From Opitutales bacterium (GTDB lineage: Bacteria > Verrucomicrobiota > Verrucomicrobiia > Opitutales > Opitutaceae), in contig JABITN010000136.1 of NCBI GenBank assembly GCA_018700525.1, positions 1-64,000 on the forward strand: a DNA stretch of 64,000 nt, written 5' to 3'. Shown in pieces: positions 18,442 to 26,520 of the stretch (the first letter of the stretch is position 1; every line of letters begins with the position of its first letter). The position numbers and the translations under genes are program-made. The notes beneath the pieces were generated by a model, which worked only from the letters and a program-made list of their open reading frames with translations, was not told the origin of the DNA and made no database searches.

Positions 18442-18801
18442 TTACTTATCCTCGCCAAAGAGTATACCGAACACCATCCGTCCGCCACTTGTCGGAATGA
18501 TGCTTTCGACTTCAGCCAACACATTCGTCCCGGTTAGATCCACGCTGCGATTTACCACAACCATCGATCCATCATCCATATGACCGACGCCCTGTCCGTC
18601 TGCTTTGCCTAATTTGACGATCTTCACGGAAACCGTTCCGCCAGTCGACCCGGAAATATCTGGAAACAAATAGGAAGCCGCCAAGCCACCGCTCGCGCAA
18701 AAGAGCACCATCACGATGCGAATAACTAAGATTGATTTATCGTTTATCCAAACTCGAACATTCCCAAACGGACCTCCCAGTATATAGAACCGCGAACTCA
18801 C
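18442..18801 (-). CDS. Membrane-anchored TRAM-domain mini-protein (PIN domain missing)
   Basis: This 119-residue protein has one transmembrane helix (SILVIRIVMVLFCASGG at about residues 23-39). It then continues straight into a TRAM domain with DGQGVGHMDDGSMVVV and, near the end, SGGRMVFGILF. Those are the C-terminal signatures of YacL/PilT-type PIN-TRAM membrane proteins, which normally have four helices, then a PIN nuclease domain, then TRAM. Here the other helices and the whole PIN domain are absent, as if about 200 codons had been deleted in frame. It could be a degraded gene or a functional RNA-binding membrane mini-protein. It stands alone. Confidence 0.65.
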   Translation of the reverse strand: MSSRFYILGGPFGNVRVWINDKSILVIRIVMVLFCASGGLAASYLFPDISGSTGGTVSVKIVKLGKADGQGVGHMDDGSMVVVNRSVDLTGTNVLAEVESIIPTSGGRMVFGILFGEDK

Positions 18802-18899
18802 TCGATGGCAAGATCAAGATTCTAGCACCCAATACACAGTGCAACAGGTCAGACTAAAGCGTCGCTGCCAGCCCTTGCTGGCGTAACTTGGGCCTTTTT

Positions 18900-19019
18900 T
18901 CACTCTCCTAAACGTATCACGTAAATAGCAATCGGGAGAACAATAAAAATCACCATCGCTATATAAATAACCCGTTTGGCTTTGCGTGCTGCTTCAGTCT
19001 GTTCTGGCGTTTCGTCCAT
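18900..19019 (-). CDS. Small single-pass membrane protein, 39 residues
   Basis: From the ATG at 19019 the frame reads MDETPEQTEAARKAKR, then a hydrophobic segment VIYIAMVIFIVLPIAIYVI, and ends RLGE. The layout (short charged N-terminus, a single helix, short basic tail) is that of a genuine small membrane protein. No homologue is recognised. It is divergent from the EVE-domain gene with about 30 bases between start codons, so the two may share a promoter region. Confidence 0.5.
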   Translation of the reverse strand: MDETPEQTEAARKAKRVIYIAMVIFIVLPIAIYVIRLGE

Positions 19020-19050
19020 CGCTTAATCGCATTCGAGCGTGAACGCTACC

Positions 19051-19463
19051 ATGCACTCCTGGCTCGTAAAGCAAGAACCGGAAACTACCCTTGGAAAAAA
19101 CTCGTCTCGGAAAAAAAGACCATCTGGGAAGGCGTCCACAACTACCAAGCCCGCAACTTCATGCGGCAAATGGCAAAAGACGACCTCGTTCTCTTTTGCC
19201 ACAGTGGCAAAGCCAAAGAGCTGGTTCGCCTCGCCAAGGTCGCCAAACCCGCCTACCCAGACCCCACGGCCGCCGAGGGCGACTGGTCGGCATTTGATTT
19301 ACAGGCGATCAAAGTGCTTGCCCAAACGATCTCCTTGAAAAAGATCAAAGCCGATCCCGAGCTCCAATCCATGCATCTCGTTCGCAATTCCCGACTTTCG
19401 GTGATGCCCGTCGACGCAAAAGAATTCAAACGCTTGCTGGACCTCGCCCAAACAAGTCTTTGA
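19051..19463 (+). pseudogene. EVE-domain protein, frame broken by one missing base
   Basis: The first frame (from ATG 19051) reads MHSWLVKQEPET and then loses homology. The frame shifted by one base reads YPWKKLVSEKKTIWEGVHNY and continues to the stop at 19463 with QARNFMRQMAKDD, FCHSGK, KPAYPDPTA and LVRNSRLSVMPV. Together they make a full EVE domain of about 137 residues: W.VK.EPE.Y.W..L, W.GVRNYQARN, HS, YPDPTA, R.SRLSV.PV. EVE domains bind modified bases in nucleic acids. The break is exactly at 19085-19086, where a Thr codon has lost its third base. Either the gene is recently inactivated or the base is an assembly error. It overlaps the next gene by four bases. Confidence 0.8.
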
Positions 19464-20323
19464 ATCTTTCCTTCGTGTTCGAAAAAATAACAGTCATCGC
19501 GCCTGGTCTACTAGGTGCCTCCATCGGCATGGCAGCCCACAGCCGGGGATTCGCCAAAAGGATTACCGTTTGGACCCGGCGTCCCGAGGCACGCGAGCAA
19601 CTCGCCCAGACCGATTGGTGCGACCAAGCGCCCGAACGTATCGAAGATGCCTGCTCCGGCAGCGAGCTCATAATCCTCTGCGCCCCGGTCCAACGCATTA
19701 TCGAGCTCGCCAAGACTATCGCTCCCCACCTCGACTCGAATCCAATCGTCACCGATGTCGGCAGCGTTAAAAGCGAGCTGAGTCGCGCCTGCACCGCCGC
19801 CCTCGGCTCCCAAGGGCGGTTCGTCGGTTCCCACCCCATGGCCGGATCAGAAAAAACCGGTATGGAGAACGCTAATTCCGACCTCTTCGTCGAGCGCGTC
19901 TGCTTCGTCACCCCTTTCGAAGAAACCGATCCCGAGGCCATACAGTCCGTATCCGAATTCTGGCAAGGCCTGGGATCTTTCACGATTACCGAAACGCCGG
20001 AACGACACGATGCCATAGTGGCCAACGTCAGCCACCTGCCCCACTTGCTCGCCTCCGCTCTAGCGACTCACCTCTCGAGTGATTTTCCGGATGCAGCCAA
20101 GTTCTGCGGCAACGGACTCAAAGACACCACCCGTATCGCTTCAGGCGACCCCGGCATGTGGCTGGAAATTATCGCGCAAAATCGAGCCGAAATTCTCCGA
20201 TCAATCGACGGCTTCGAGAAGGAGCTGAAAGAGCTCCGCTCGGTCATCGCAAACCAAAACGATTTCGAAACGCTAGTAAAACTCGCTAACGGAAAAGCCT
20301 TCCGCGATTCCCTAGACGACTAG
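19460..20323 (+). CDS. tyrA: Prephenate/arogenate dehydrogenase
   Basis: The 287-residue enzyme oxidatively decarboxylates prephenate (or arogenate) on the tyrosine route. The N-terminal dinucleotide-binding segment is ITVIAPGLLGASIG, with Pro where the first Gly normally follows Ala/Gly. GSHPMAGSEKTG near residue 126 holds the catalytic His. The C-terminal helical dimerisation region follows (VANVSHLPHLLASALA). It starts with TTG at 19460, overlapping the EVE stop; an alternative GTG is at 19473. It is followed after 17 bases by aroA, an arrangement common in many bacteria, so they are likely co-transcribed. Confidence 0.92.
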   Translation: MNLSFVFEKITVIAPGLLGASIGMAAHSRGFAKRITVWTRRPEAREQLAQTDWCDQAPERIEDACSGSELIILCAPVQRIIELAKTIAPHLDSNPIVTDVGSVKSELSRACTAALGSQGRFVGSHPMAGSEKTGMENANSDLFVERVCFVTPFEETDPEAIQSVSEFWQGLGSFTITETPERHDAIVANVSHLPHLLASALATHLSSDFPDAAKFCGNGLKDTTRIASGDPGMWLEIIAQNRAEILRSIDGFEKELKELRSVIANQNDFETLVKLANGKAFRDSLDD

Positions 20324-20340
20324 CGCCCTTTCTATTTTTC

Positions 20341-21687
20341 ATGCAGGATCCCTATCCAGTCCCTCCCTTCACTATACCCGCAGCTGCGAAAGTATCCGTC
20401 CCCGGATCGAAGAGCATCACTAATCGAGCCCTCATTCTCGCTGCATTATCGGAAGGTTCTACTCTCTTGGAAAACTGTCTTTTTAGCCGTGACACCGACA
20501 TCATGGTTCAAGCCCTCGTCGCTCTGGGCTTCGAGATCGAAGCCAACGTATCGGCTAAAAACATACGCGTCCGCGGATGCGCAGGAGAGATTCCAAACGC
20601 TAAAGCGAATATAGACATCGGAAACTCGGGCACTTCAGCTCGCTTCCTAACGGCAATGCTAGCAGTTCGCAACAGAGGTGAATATCAGCTCGATGGCGAC
20701 GATGCAATGCGGCGCAGGCCCATCCAAAAACTAGCCGACACGCTCATAGCTCTCGGGTGCGAAATTGAAACGACCAACGGATTCTTCCCTATCCGAATTC
20801 GTCCCCACGGACTCTCCGGCGCTTCGACCACCCTTGACGCCACCGAGAGCAGCCAATTCGTCTCAGCTCTCCTAATAGCTGCACCGCTCGCCCAAAACGA
20901 CATCGAAATCTCTCTTAGCAATCCGACAATTCGTCGCGGATACATTGATCTCACGCTGAAAATGATGCAAAGCTTCGGCATTCCAGCCGACAAACTGAGT
21001 TCAAGCGAATCGGCCTACCAAGTAAGAAGCTGCTCCTACATCGCTCCAAAAAGCAACTACGCGATTGAGAGTGACGCCTCAGCTGCTAGCTATTTTATCG
21101 CCCTTCCCCTCGCAACAGGCGGAACGATTGAAATCGACGGCGTAACCAAAAACTCGATGCAAGGCGACATCGCATTCGCCCAAATCGCCGAGAACGCTGG
21201 AGCAACCCTCGAATGGACTTCGCGTTCGCTCACCATCAGTTTCGATCGTGCAAACAAACGCCTCGGTTCGCTCAGCGATAACTATTACGCATTCAGCGAC
21301 ACCTTCATGACCGGAGCCGCAATCGCTCCCTTAGCCAGTCAAGCCACTCTCATCGAACGTATCGAGCACACGAGACACCAAGAATGCGACCGTATCGCGG
21401 CGATGGTCGACGGGCTCAAGCGGCTAGGCCAGCACACGCATGACAAACGCGCTTCCCTCGAAATCGCACCCGCGCCACTTCGACCCGCAACCATCGATAC
21501 ATTCGAGGATCACCGTATTGCGATGAGCTTCGCTATCCTCGGTTGCCAAGACCCATTTGAAAACGGCAAAGCATGGATACAAATCGCCGACCCGCTCTGC
21601 TGCCGTAAAACCTTTCCCAACTACTTCGACGTCCTCGAATCCGCCCGAGAGCAGAGTTTAAAAGCTTCAACAAATGCGACCCGGTAA
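20341..21687 (+). CDS. aroA: 3-phosphoshikimate 1-carboxyvinyltransferase (EPSP synthase)
   Basis: The 448-residue enzyme makes EPSP from shikimate-3-phosphate and PEP in aromatic amino acid synthesis. Signatures: SVPGSKSITNRALILAALS near residue 19, the PEP-site loop DIGNSGTSARF around residues 92-102, ESDASAASYF near 240, RHQECDR near 345 and EDHRIAMSFAIL near the end. The PEP loop has Ser and Ser where GNAGTA is the common form; this is within the family's variation. Located directly behind tyrA and in front of cmk. Confidence 0.95.
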   Translation: MQDPYPVPPFTIPAAAKVSVPGSKSITNRALILAALSEGSTLLENCLFSRDTDIMVQALVALGFEIEANVSAKNIRVRGCAGEIPNAKANIDIGNSGTSARFLTAMLAVRNRGEYQLDGDDAMRRRPIQKLADTLIALGCEIETTNGFFPIRIRPHGLSGASTTLDATESSQFVSALLIAAPLAQNDIEISLSNPTIRRGYIDLTLKMMQSFGIPADKLSSSESAYQVRSCSYIAPKSNYAIESDASAASYFIALPLATGGTIEIDGVTKNSMQGDIAFAQIAENAGATLEWTSRSLTISFDRANKRLGSLSDNYYAFSDTFMTGAAIAPLASQATLIERIEHTRHQECDRIAAMVDGLKRLGQHTHDKRASLEIAPAPLRPATIDTFEDHRIAMSFAILGCQDPFENGKAWIQIADPLCCRKTFPNYFDVLESAREQSLKASTNATR

Positions 21688-21731
21688 TAAAACGCACCCA
21701 GATACCCAGCAAAAGCTCTGAGCTATTCAAA

Positions 21732-21821
21732 TGGTAGCGGCCGATCTCCAAGCGGCCATTATTGTTAAAAGAATTGAACAATCAGATCATTCAATGGGCG
21801 CTCGGAGATCGGCCGCTACCA
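21732..21821. repeat. Dispersed inverted-repeat element, family B, paired copy
   Basis: The left arm TGGTAGCGGCCGATCTCCAA (21732-21751) continues GCGGCCATT, and the right arm (about 21793-21821) is its near-perfect reverse complement AATGGGCGCTCGGAGATCGG plus CCGCTACCA, giving a 29-bp stem. Single right-arm copies occur at 62211-62256 and 63451-63499. Because it lies between aroA and cmk and folds strongly, it may affect transcript stability or end the aroA message, although no U-run follows. Looks like a REP/BIME-type element. Confidence 0.75.
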
Positions 21822-21913
21822 AATCCACAAGGACTTCCACAACTCTCGCAATCCACCAATTTCATTCGTTTAAATTCAAATAATTCAGGTAGTCAAAACC
21901 TCAGCATAAATCC

Positions 21914-22582
21914 GTGACTCAATCAACTTTCATCATCATTGCTATCGACGGCGGAGCCGCAGCAGGTAAATCCTCCACCTCGCGCGGACTCAGCGAACGC
22001 TATAGCCTAATGCATGTCGACACCGGCTCTTTCTACCGAGCCACGACCCTTAAACTAATGGAAGCCGGAATAAAACCGAGCAACGATTCCACTCTAGAGA
22101 ACGGACTGGCATCTCTAAAGCTCGGCACGATGCTCTCCAACAATACCGCTTCGATCACTATCGATAATTGGGTACCCGATCATTCGATACGCAGCCAAGC
22201 GGTCAACGACAACGTATCTCACTATGCCGCTCTTCCGAAACTGCGCTCATTTCTCCTCGACTACCAGCGATCCCTAGCCGACGTGGCCCGCGATCGGGGA
22301 TTCGACGGACTTGTCATGGAAGGCCGGGACATAGGTTCAGTCATTTTTCCCGAAGCCGACCTGCGCCTCTATTTGCACGCGGACCCCGCAAAACGCGCCC
22401 AACGCCGAGCCAAAGAAGGCATATCTGATAGCATCGAAAAACGCGATCGAATAGACTCCTCACGCAAAGCCGCTCCCCTTCAGGTGCCCAAAGGAGCCAC
22501 TCTTGTAGATTCCTCCGAATTGTCGCTAGACGAAGTAATCGAAAAAGTCGCCACGATGATCGACTCTATCCGCTCTTCATGA
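21914..22582 (+). CDS. cmk: Cytidylate kinase
   Basis: The 222-residue enzyme phosphorylates CMP and dCMP. It begins at a GTG (21914). The P-loop GGAAAGKSST (residues 12-21) matches the family's GPAGAGKST, and VDTGSFYRA is the substrate-binding segment. MEGRDIGSVIFPEADLRLYL is the CMP-kinase hallmark. The LID region carries AKRAQRRAKEG. Its stop overlaps the start of plsC by four bases (ATGA), so these two genes form one translational unit. Confidence 0.95.
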   Translation: MTQSTFIIIAIDGGAAAGKSSTSRGLSERYSLMHVDTGSFYRATTLKLMEAGIKPSNDSTLENGLASLKLGTMLSNNTASITIDNWVPDHSIRSQAVNDNVSHYAALPKLRSFLLDYQRSLADVARDRGFDGLVMEGRDIGSVIFPEADLRLYLHADPAKRAQRRAKEGISDSIEKRDRIDSSRKAAPLQVPKGATLVDSSELSLDEVIEKVATMIDSIRSS

Positions 22583-23226
22583 AATTCGACAAAAAAATCT
22601 ACTGGATTAGCTTTTGGATAATAAGAGCCTTCTATCAGACTCTTCTTAAAGGCGACATCCAAGGACTCAACAACGTTCCTTCCGCTGGTCCCATCATCCT
22701 CGCTTCCAATCACGCCAGCCACCTCGACCCGCCACTGCTAGGCTGTAACGTCTTTCGCATCGTAACCTACTTCGCTCGCAAAACACTGTGGAAACCGGGC
22801 CTCGGCACTACTTGGATGACCGCAGTCGGAGCCATCCCCATCGACCGTGATGGAGCATCGGATATCAAAGCCATGAAGAGCACCCTTAAAGCTCTCAAAA
22901 ATGGCGGCGTCCTTACGCTCTTCCCCGAAGGCACCCGCAGCCCCAACGGCAACTTACAAACCGCCAAACCAGGCATCGGCCTCATCGCCGCCAAATCGCA
23001 AGCTGCGGTCGTACCCTGCCGCATTTTCAATGCGCACAAAGCACTTTCCAAAGCCTCTAAACTCCCCAATTTCGACATTGCTATTCACATCGTATACGGA
23101 AAACCCCTACAGCCCAAAGACTACGATCCTGGTACAGCCGCCGGAAAAGCGCGCTACCAACAAATCGCCGACAACATAATGACGGCGATCAGCAAAATAA
23201 AACGCCCTCTACCCAAAGCCATCTAA
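22579..23226 (+). CDS. plsC: 1-acyl-sn-glycerol-3-phosphate acyltransferase
   Basis: The 215-residue protein has the acyltransferase motif I NHASHLDPP (HxxxxD, about residue 45) and motif III FPEGTRSPNG (about residue 115), with VGAIPIDRDG between them. It adds the second acyl chain to lysophosphatidate at the cytoplasmic face of the membrane in phospholipid synthesis. A hydrophobic N-terminal stretch (YWISFWIIRAFYQTLL) probably anchors it. Coupled to cmk by an ATGA overlap, as in several other phyla. Confidence 0.92.
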   Translation: MKFDKKIYWISFWIIRAFYQTLLKGDIQGLNNVPSAGPIILASNHASHLDPPLLGCNVFRIVTYFARKTLWKPGLGTTWMTAVGAIPIDRDGASDIKAMKSTLKALKNGGVLTLFPEGTRSPNGNLQTAKPGIGLIAAKSQAAVVPCRIFNAHKALSKASKLPNFDIAIHIVYGKPLQPKDYDPGTAAGKARYQQIADNIMTAISKIKRPLPKAI

Positions 23227-23318
23227 CAGTTAGGGCTCGATCCCCTCGCGAGCTGCTCAACATCCTCTACCGACCTCTAGAAGACGGTCCTCCAGCTCCT
23301 CTGGTCGAAAACCTCTTA

Positions 23319-24178
23319 TTAGGGTTTACGTGGGACAAACGGGAATCGTTCAGTGATGTAGCAATGATAGATTCCATCCGGATATTCAGGAGTCAGACCG
23401 AATCGTCCCTAGCATTCATCCAAGTCTCCTTGATCTTCGACGTATTCATAATCCTCGACATAGCGACCGTCGAATGCGCCTACCGGCCCTTCGGGTTCCT
23501 CCGGTCGAGTTCCCATTTCAGTCGACCAGCTTGATTTCGTTTTCACAAAACCGCTTTTCGGATCATCCTATTTTTCGTTGCCGTAATTAGAATACACTGG
23601 AAACCCGTCAGCTGCATAGCCAACCATGGTTATTCGATCGCCTGATCCTCGATTGAGGATTACGCCGATTGGCAGACCGTGATAATGATAGGCTCCGGTC
23701 GGTTGAACATGCGCATTATTATCATCGACGCCTAAATTGATGTGCCCCGAGAGCACTTCGAAACGCCAACCTGATTCCCGGTCATATTACAGTATTCAGC
23801 GGTTCCTGGATCGAACGGAATCCCATTTAGGGCAGTACCGAATGGGCGACGGCCCAGTTCCGTCAATTTCATCGCCACTTCATGGTTAGCCGGTACACGC
23901 CATTTGTAAACCTGCGGCAAGATCGTATGCCGATTGCCCTTCCTAGGAAATTCGCCGTGATCATGATCTGGCACGCCGTTCCCTTCGATGAAGCGAAACT
24001 CGCCTTCCACGTAAATCTTCGAGTCCGCATCCGCGAGATCCACTGTCTCCGTGAGTGGAGGGTGCCCACCACCTGGTCCTGGTCGTCCCCCTGTCCCGGG
24101 TCCTCTACGCTCCCGTTCTTGTCCAACGAGCCAAACGATTCCCGATAATGCGATGATAAGCACGAGTGGTTTATTCAT
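23319..24178 (-). pseudogene. YHYH-domain secreted protein, broken by one frameshift and two in-frame TAG codons
   Basis: From the ATG at 24178 the frame has a signal peptide (MNKPLVLIIALSGIVWLVG), a Gly/Pro-rich linker and the start of a YHYH domain up to AEYCNMTGNQ. There one base is missing (about 23769), and the next frame continues WRFEVLSGHINLGVDDNNAH and AYHYHGLPIG. A TAG at 23568-23570 interrupts after NYGNEK; the same frame then reads DDPKSGFV ... GRYVEDYEYVEDQGDLDEC, a second TAG (23409-23411), and GRFGLTPEYPDG to a TAA at 23319. The restored protein would have about 286 residues. Function of the YHYH family is unknown. Three lesions make a pseudogene the best reading. Confidence 0.8.
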
Positions 24179-24333
24179 ATGCTATTTTATTCCCCCCATC
24201 ATGCCAACTCTAGCTCGCTTCAATTAGTTACGGTGGAAAATCTCCGGAGAGCACAACGAGCATCGTCAGTTTTCAATTACAAGTCGTTCGGATTCTCGCT
24301 TGGCAAATCAGGCCGGTCAGCTTTACTCGCCCT

Positions 24334-24714
24334 ATGATTAAATTTCTCCACACACGAATTCGCGTTAGCAACCTGGAAGCCTCCATAGATTGGTACTGCA
24401 AAAACTGCGGATTTACCGTTCTCAAACGCAACGACAAGAGTCCTTCAGGCAATCAGATCGTTCATCTCGAACTTCCTGGAAACGCTCACACTCTTGAGCT
24501 CACCCACTCTCCTGACTTCAAGGTCGAGTTCCCCGAAGACCTCATGCATACTTGCCTAGGCGTAGACGACATTGTCGAATACAGCCAAATGCTCGAAGAC
24601 AATGGCGAAGAAATTTGGCCCGCAGACTGGAAAACAAAGTTTACCTCAGGCGGATTGAAAATGGCCTTCATCACCGATCCAGACGGGTATGAAGTCGAGA
24701 TTCTAGAAAACTAG
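24334..24714 (+). CDS. VOC-family (glyoxalase I-like) metalloprotein
   Basis: The 126-residue protein has the paired beta-alpha-beta-beta-beta units of the vicinal oxygen chelate fold. Likely metal ligands are His6 (FLHTRIRV), Glu in HLELPG/LELTHS, His in MHTCLGV (about residue 70), and Glu in GYEVEILE near the C-terminus. This is the H-E-H-E pattern of lactoylglutathione lyases. It resembles GloA, which detoxifies methylglyoxal, but many VOC proteins have other substrates. It stands alone after the broken YHYH gene. Confidence 0.82.
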   Translation: MIKFLHTRIRVSNLEASIDWYCKNCGFTVLKRNDKSPSGNQIVHLELPGNAHTLELTHSPDFKVEFPEDLMHTCLGVDDIVEYSQMLEDNGEEIWPADWKTKFTSGGLKMAFITDPDGYEVEILEN

Positions 24715-24758
24715 AAGTGTCTTTGCCCAAAACCCAGGGATGCTGCAATCTCCCAAAT

Positions 24759-25196
24759 TTACCCTAAAGTGTTTTTTACGGCCGCCGAAGCAAACCGCAT
24801 ATCCAAAGAGGATCCATGCTCCTTTTTTAAGGCAGCCATAACCAACCCCATTTCTTTCATCGATGTCGCTCCCGTTGCTTCGATCGCATTCGCAACCAAT
24901 TTCGGGTATGCCGCTTCATCCAATTTGGAAGGCAATAAAGCCACTAGTAATTCCATGCATGCCTTCAGCTCTGTCGCTTGCTCATCTCGGCCTGCCTTCG
25001 CAAAAGCATCGAAAGATTCCTTGAATTTTCCTGCCTCTTTCTCGACTACTGCCAACATCTTCGCTTCGTCGAAATCCTGGTTCGCCCGAACCTCTCCCTC
25101 CTGAATTGCAGCCAATGCGGCCCCATAAGCTTGGGTCGCACTCGCATCGCGGGCGATCCGAGCTTTTTGGTGAAGGTGCTTAAGCTGATCTTTCAT
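24759..25196 (-). CDS. YqeY / GatB-YqeY domain protein
   Basis: From the ATG at 25196 the product has 145 residues, normal for YqeY. It begins MKDQLKHLHQKARIARDA, followed by EEGEV-like AIQEGEVRANQD, EAGKFKESFDAFAKAGRDE, LLPSKLDEAAYPKLVANAIE and ATSMKEMGLVMAALK. These match the conserved YqeY pattern, including the C-terminal ATS.KDMGKVM.AL segment. The family resembles the tRNA-binding tail of GatB; its role is not firmly known. The frame is open upstream to 25289, but that extension is not family-like. Confidence 0.8.
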   Translation of the reverse strand: MKDQLKHLHQKARIARDASATQAYGAALAAIQEGEVRANQDFDEAKMLAVVEKEAGKFKESFDAFAKAGRDEQATELKACMELLVALLPSKLDEAAYPKLVANAIEATGATSMKEMGLVMAALKKEHGSSLDMRFASAAVKNTLG

Positions 25197-25320
25197 CGAA
25201 CTGGCATCTTCTCTCGCAACCCGAAGAAAGCAATAAGGGAATTTCCCAAACACAATCGTAGGGCCTGCAATCGCTGACCCAGCAACCATATTCCAGGCTT
25301 CGAGCCGTTTCCTTCTAGAC

Positions 25321-26253
25321 CTAGCGCACCGATACTACGTCCGAACCAGGAAAATCGCTTGGAATACTCTGCGTCACTGTGCCAGTAGCTGCCCATTCCG
25401 TACCACGTTGCAGCGTCACAATGAAACCAACACAGTTTAGAGCCTTCACGCTTAAATCATCGTCTTTGTTGCAGTGCCCCAATGTCGTATGGAAAACGCG
25501 TCCTTTGCCGTAACGAATATCCATCAGCATCGGCTCGTTATTACCCGTTCCTCGAGCGATCTTCTCCGGATCCGCACTCGCCGTAGCCAAGATCGTCACA
25601 TTTTGAGCCGGTCCGCGCAAGCGACTGTAAATCTCGTCATGAGCATGCAACCAACTCGCAGGAAGTCCCTTCATGACTGGGTGCTCAGGGGCTCGAGTCA
25701 CCACTTCGAAATCATGTTTCGCCGGGTGGGTGGCCGAACCAGGAGTTTGCAGCAATTTCATCCCGCCCTCGAACCAGTGAATTTTCGGGCCAAAACCATC
25801 GCCTCTACCACCCCAACCGCCAACGCCAATCATCTCGTTGAATCCTGGCCAATCGCCAAACGCATTGTCGGTCGCATGCACGGAAACCAATCCGCCTCCA
25901 TCCCCAACGAATTTCTCCAAAGCGCTTTTAATCGCCGCAGGCCAGGTATCGCCTTCGTAATCTAAAACCACCACGTCATATCCATCAAATTCCGGCAGGA
26001 ATCCCGACATGTCCTCTCCCTGAGCAGGCGAGACAACCGTAGAAACCTCGAAATGATTCACTGCAGCCAGGTGCTTTTCCATCAAAGCGCTGCTCAGTTT
26101 CCAATTGTGATACATGCTACTCTGCCCAGTTAGCAGCATCACTTTCACTTCCGAATCACTCGAGCTCGACGTGCAAGAACACAACATCATGGCAAACAAA
26201 ACAGCGGCTCCCGACCAGTGAGCCACTTTAAGAATAGGGGAAGTTTTTTTCAT
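25321..26253 (-). CDS. ThuA-domain lipoprotein
   Basis: The 310-residue product starts at the ATG at 26253. It has a lipoprotein-type signal (AAVLFAMMLCSC, probable lipidated Cys), followed by a Ser-rich linker. The body is a ThuA (class I glutamine-amidotransferase-like) fold: KVMLLTGQSSMYHNW, YDVVVLDYEGDTWP, GGGLVSVHATDNAFGDWPGF, HDEIYSRL, GKGRVFHTTLGH. ThuA proteins are linked to trehalose/disaccharide use in rhizobia, and many secreted homologues occur in this phylum. The start overlaps the stop of a possible 22-residue reading frame. This is one of three ThuA proteins in the window. Confidence 0.87.
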   Translation of the reverse strand: MKKTSPILKVAHWSGAAVLFAMMLCSCTSSSSDSEVKVMLLTGQSSMYHNWKLSSALMEKHLAAVNHFEVSTVVSPAQGEDMSGFLPEFDGYDVVVLDYEGDTWPAAIKSALEKFVGDGGGLVSVHATDNAFGDWPGFNEMIGVGGWGGRGDGFGPKIHWFEGGMKLLQTPGSATHPAKHDFEVVTRAPEHPVMKGLPASWLHAHDEIYSRLRGPAQNVTILATASADPEKIARGTGNNEPMLMDIRYGKGRVFHTTLGHCNKDDDLSVKALNCVGFIVTLQRGTEWAATGTVTQSIPSDFPGSDVVSVR

Positions 26254-26318
26254 AATACAATTGAGATGACTCCCGAAACGATCGCTAATCCCCATACAAA
26301 AGCAATCCGAGAATACAT
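26250..26318 (-). CDS. Possible 22-residue hydrophobic leader peptide coupled to the ThuA gene
   Basis: The frame reads MYSRIAFVWGLAIVSGVISI plus VL and stop. It is preceded by GAAGGAGCGAGGACC, a strong Shine-Dalgarno sequence at good spacing, and its TGA overlaps the ATG of the ThuA lipoprotein (ATGA). The combination of a ribosome binding site, a single hydrophobic helix and start/stop overlap favours a real translated small membrane peptide. A longer in-frame version starting at 26468 is less likely. No homologue recognised. Confidence 0.4.
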   Translation of the reverse strand: MYSRIAFVWGLAIVSGVISIVL

Positions 26319-26520
26319 GGTCCTCGCTCCTTCGCGTTCGCAGAGAGTTTCGCTACGCAAGCAAATAGCAGTCAGCTTACAACGCATATGGGGCTCCTCG
26401 GTCAGTTGCACAACCTTCTTTGGCCAGAGTTTGTTTTGACGTAGTGAAACGAAGACGGAAAGAGCCATCTTTTTTCCCGAAAAGCACCCTATGAAATGCC
26501 AGGAAGGGATGACAGAAATG

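Noticed and set aside
18867-18882. Perfect 6-bp hairpin GCCAGC-CCTT-GCTGGC
   Set aside because: The T-run begins nine bases later and no plus-strand gene ends just upstream, so I did not call it a terminator.
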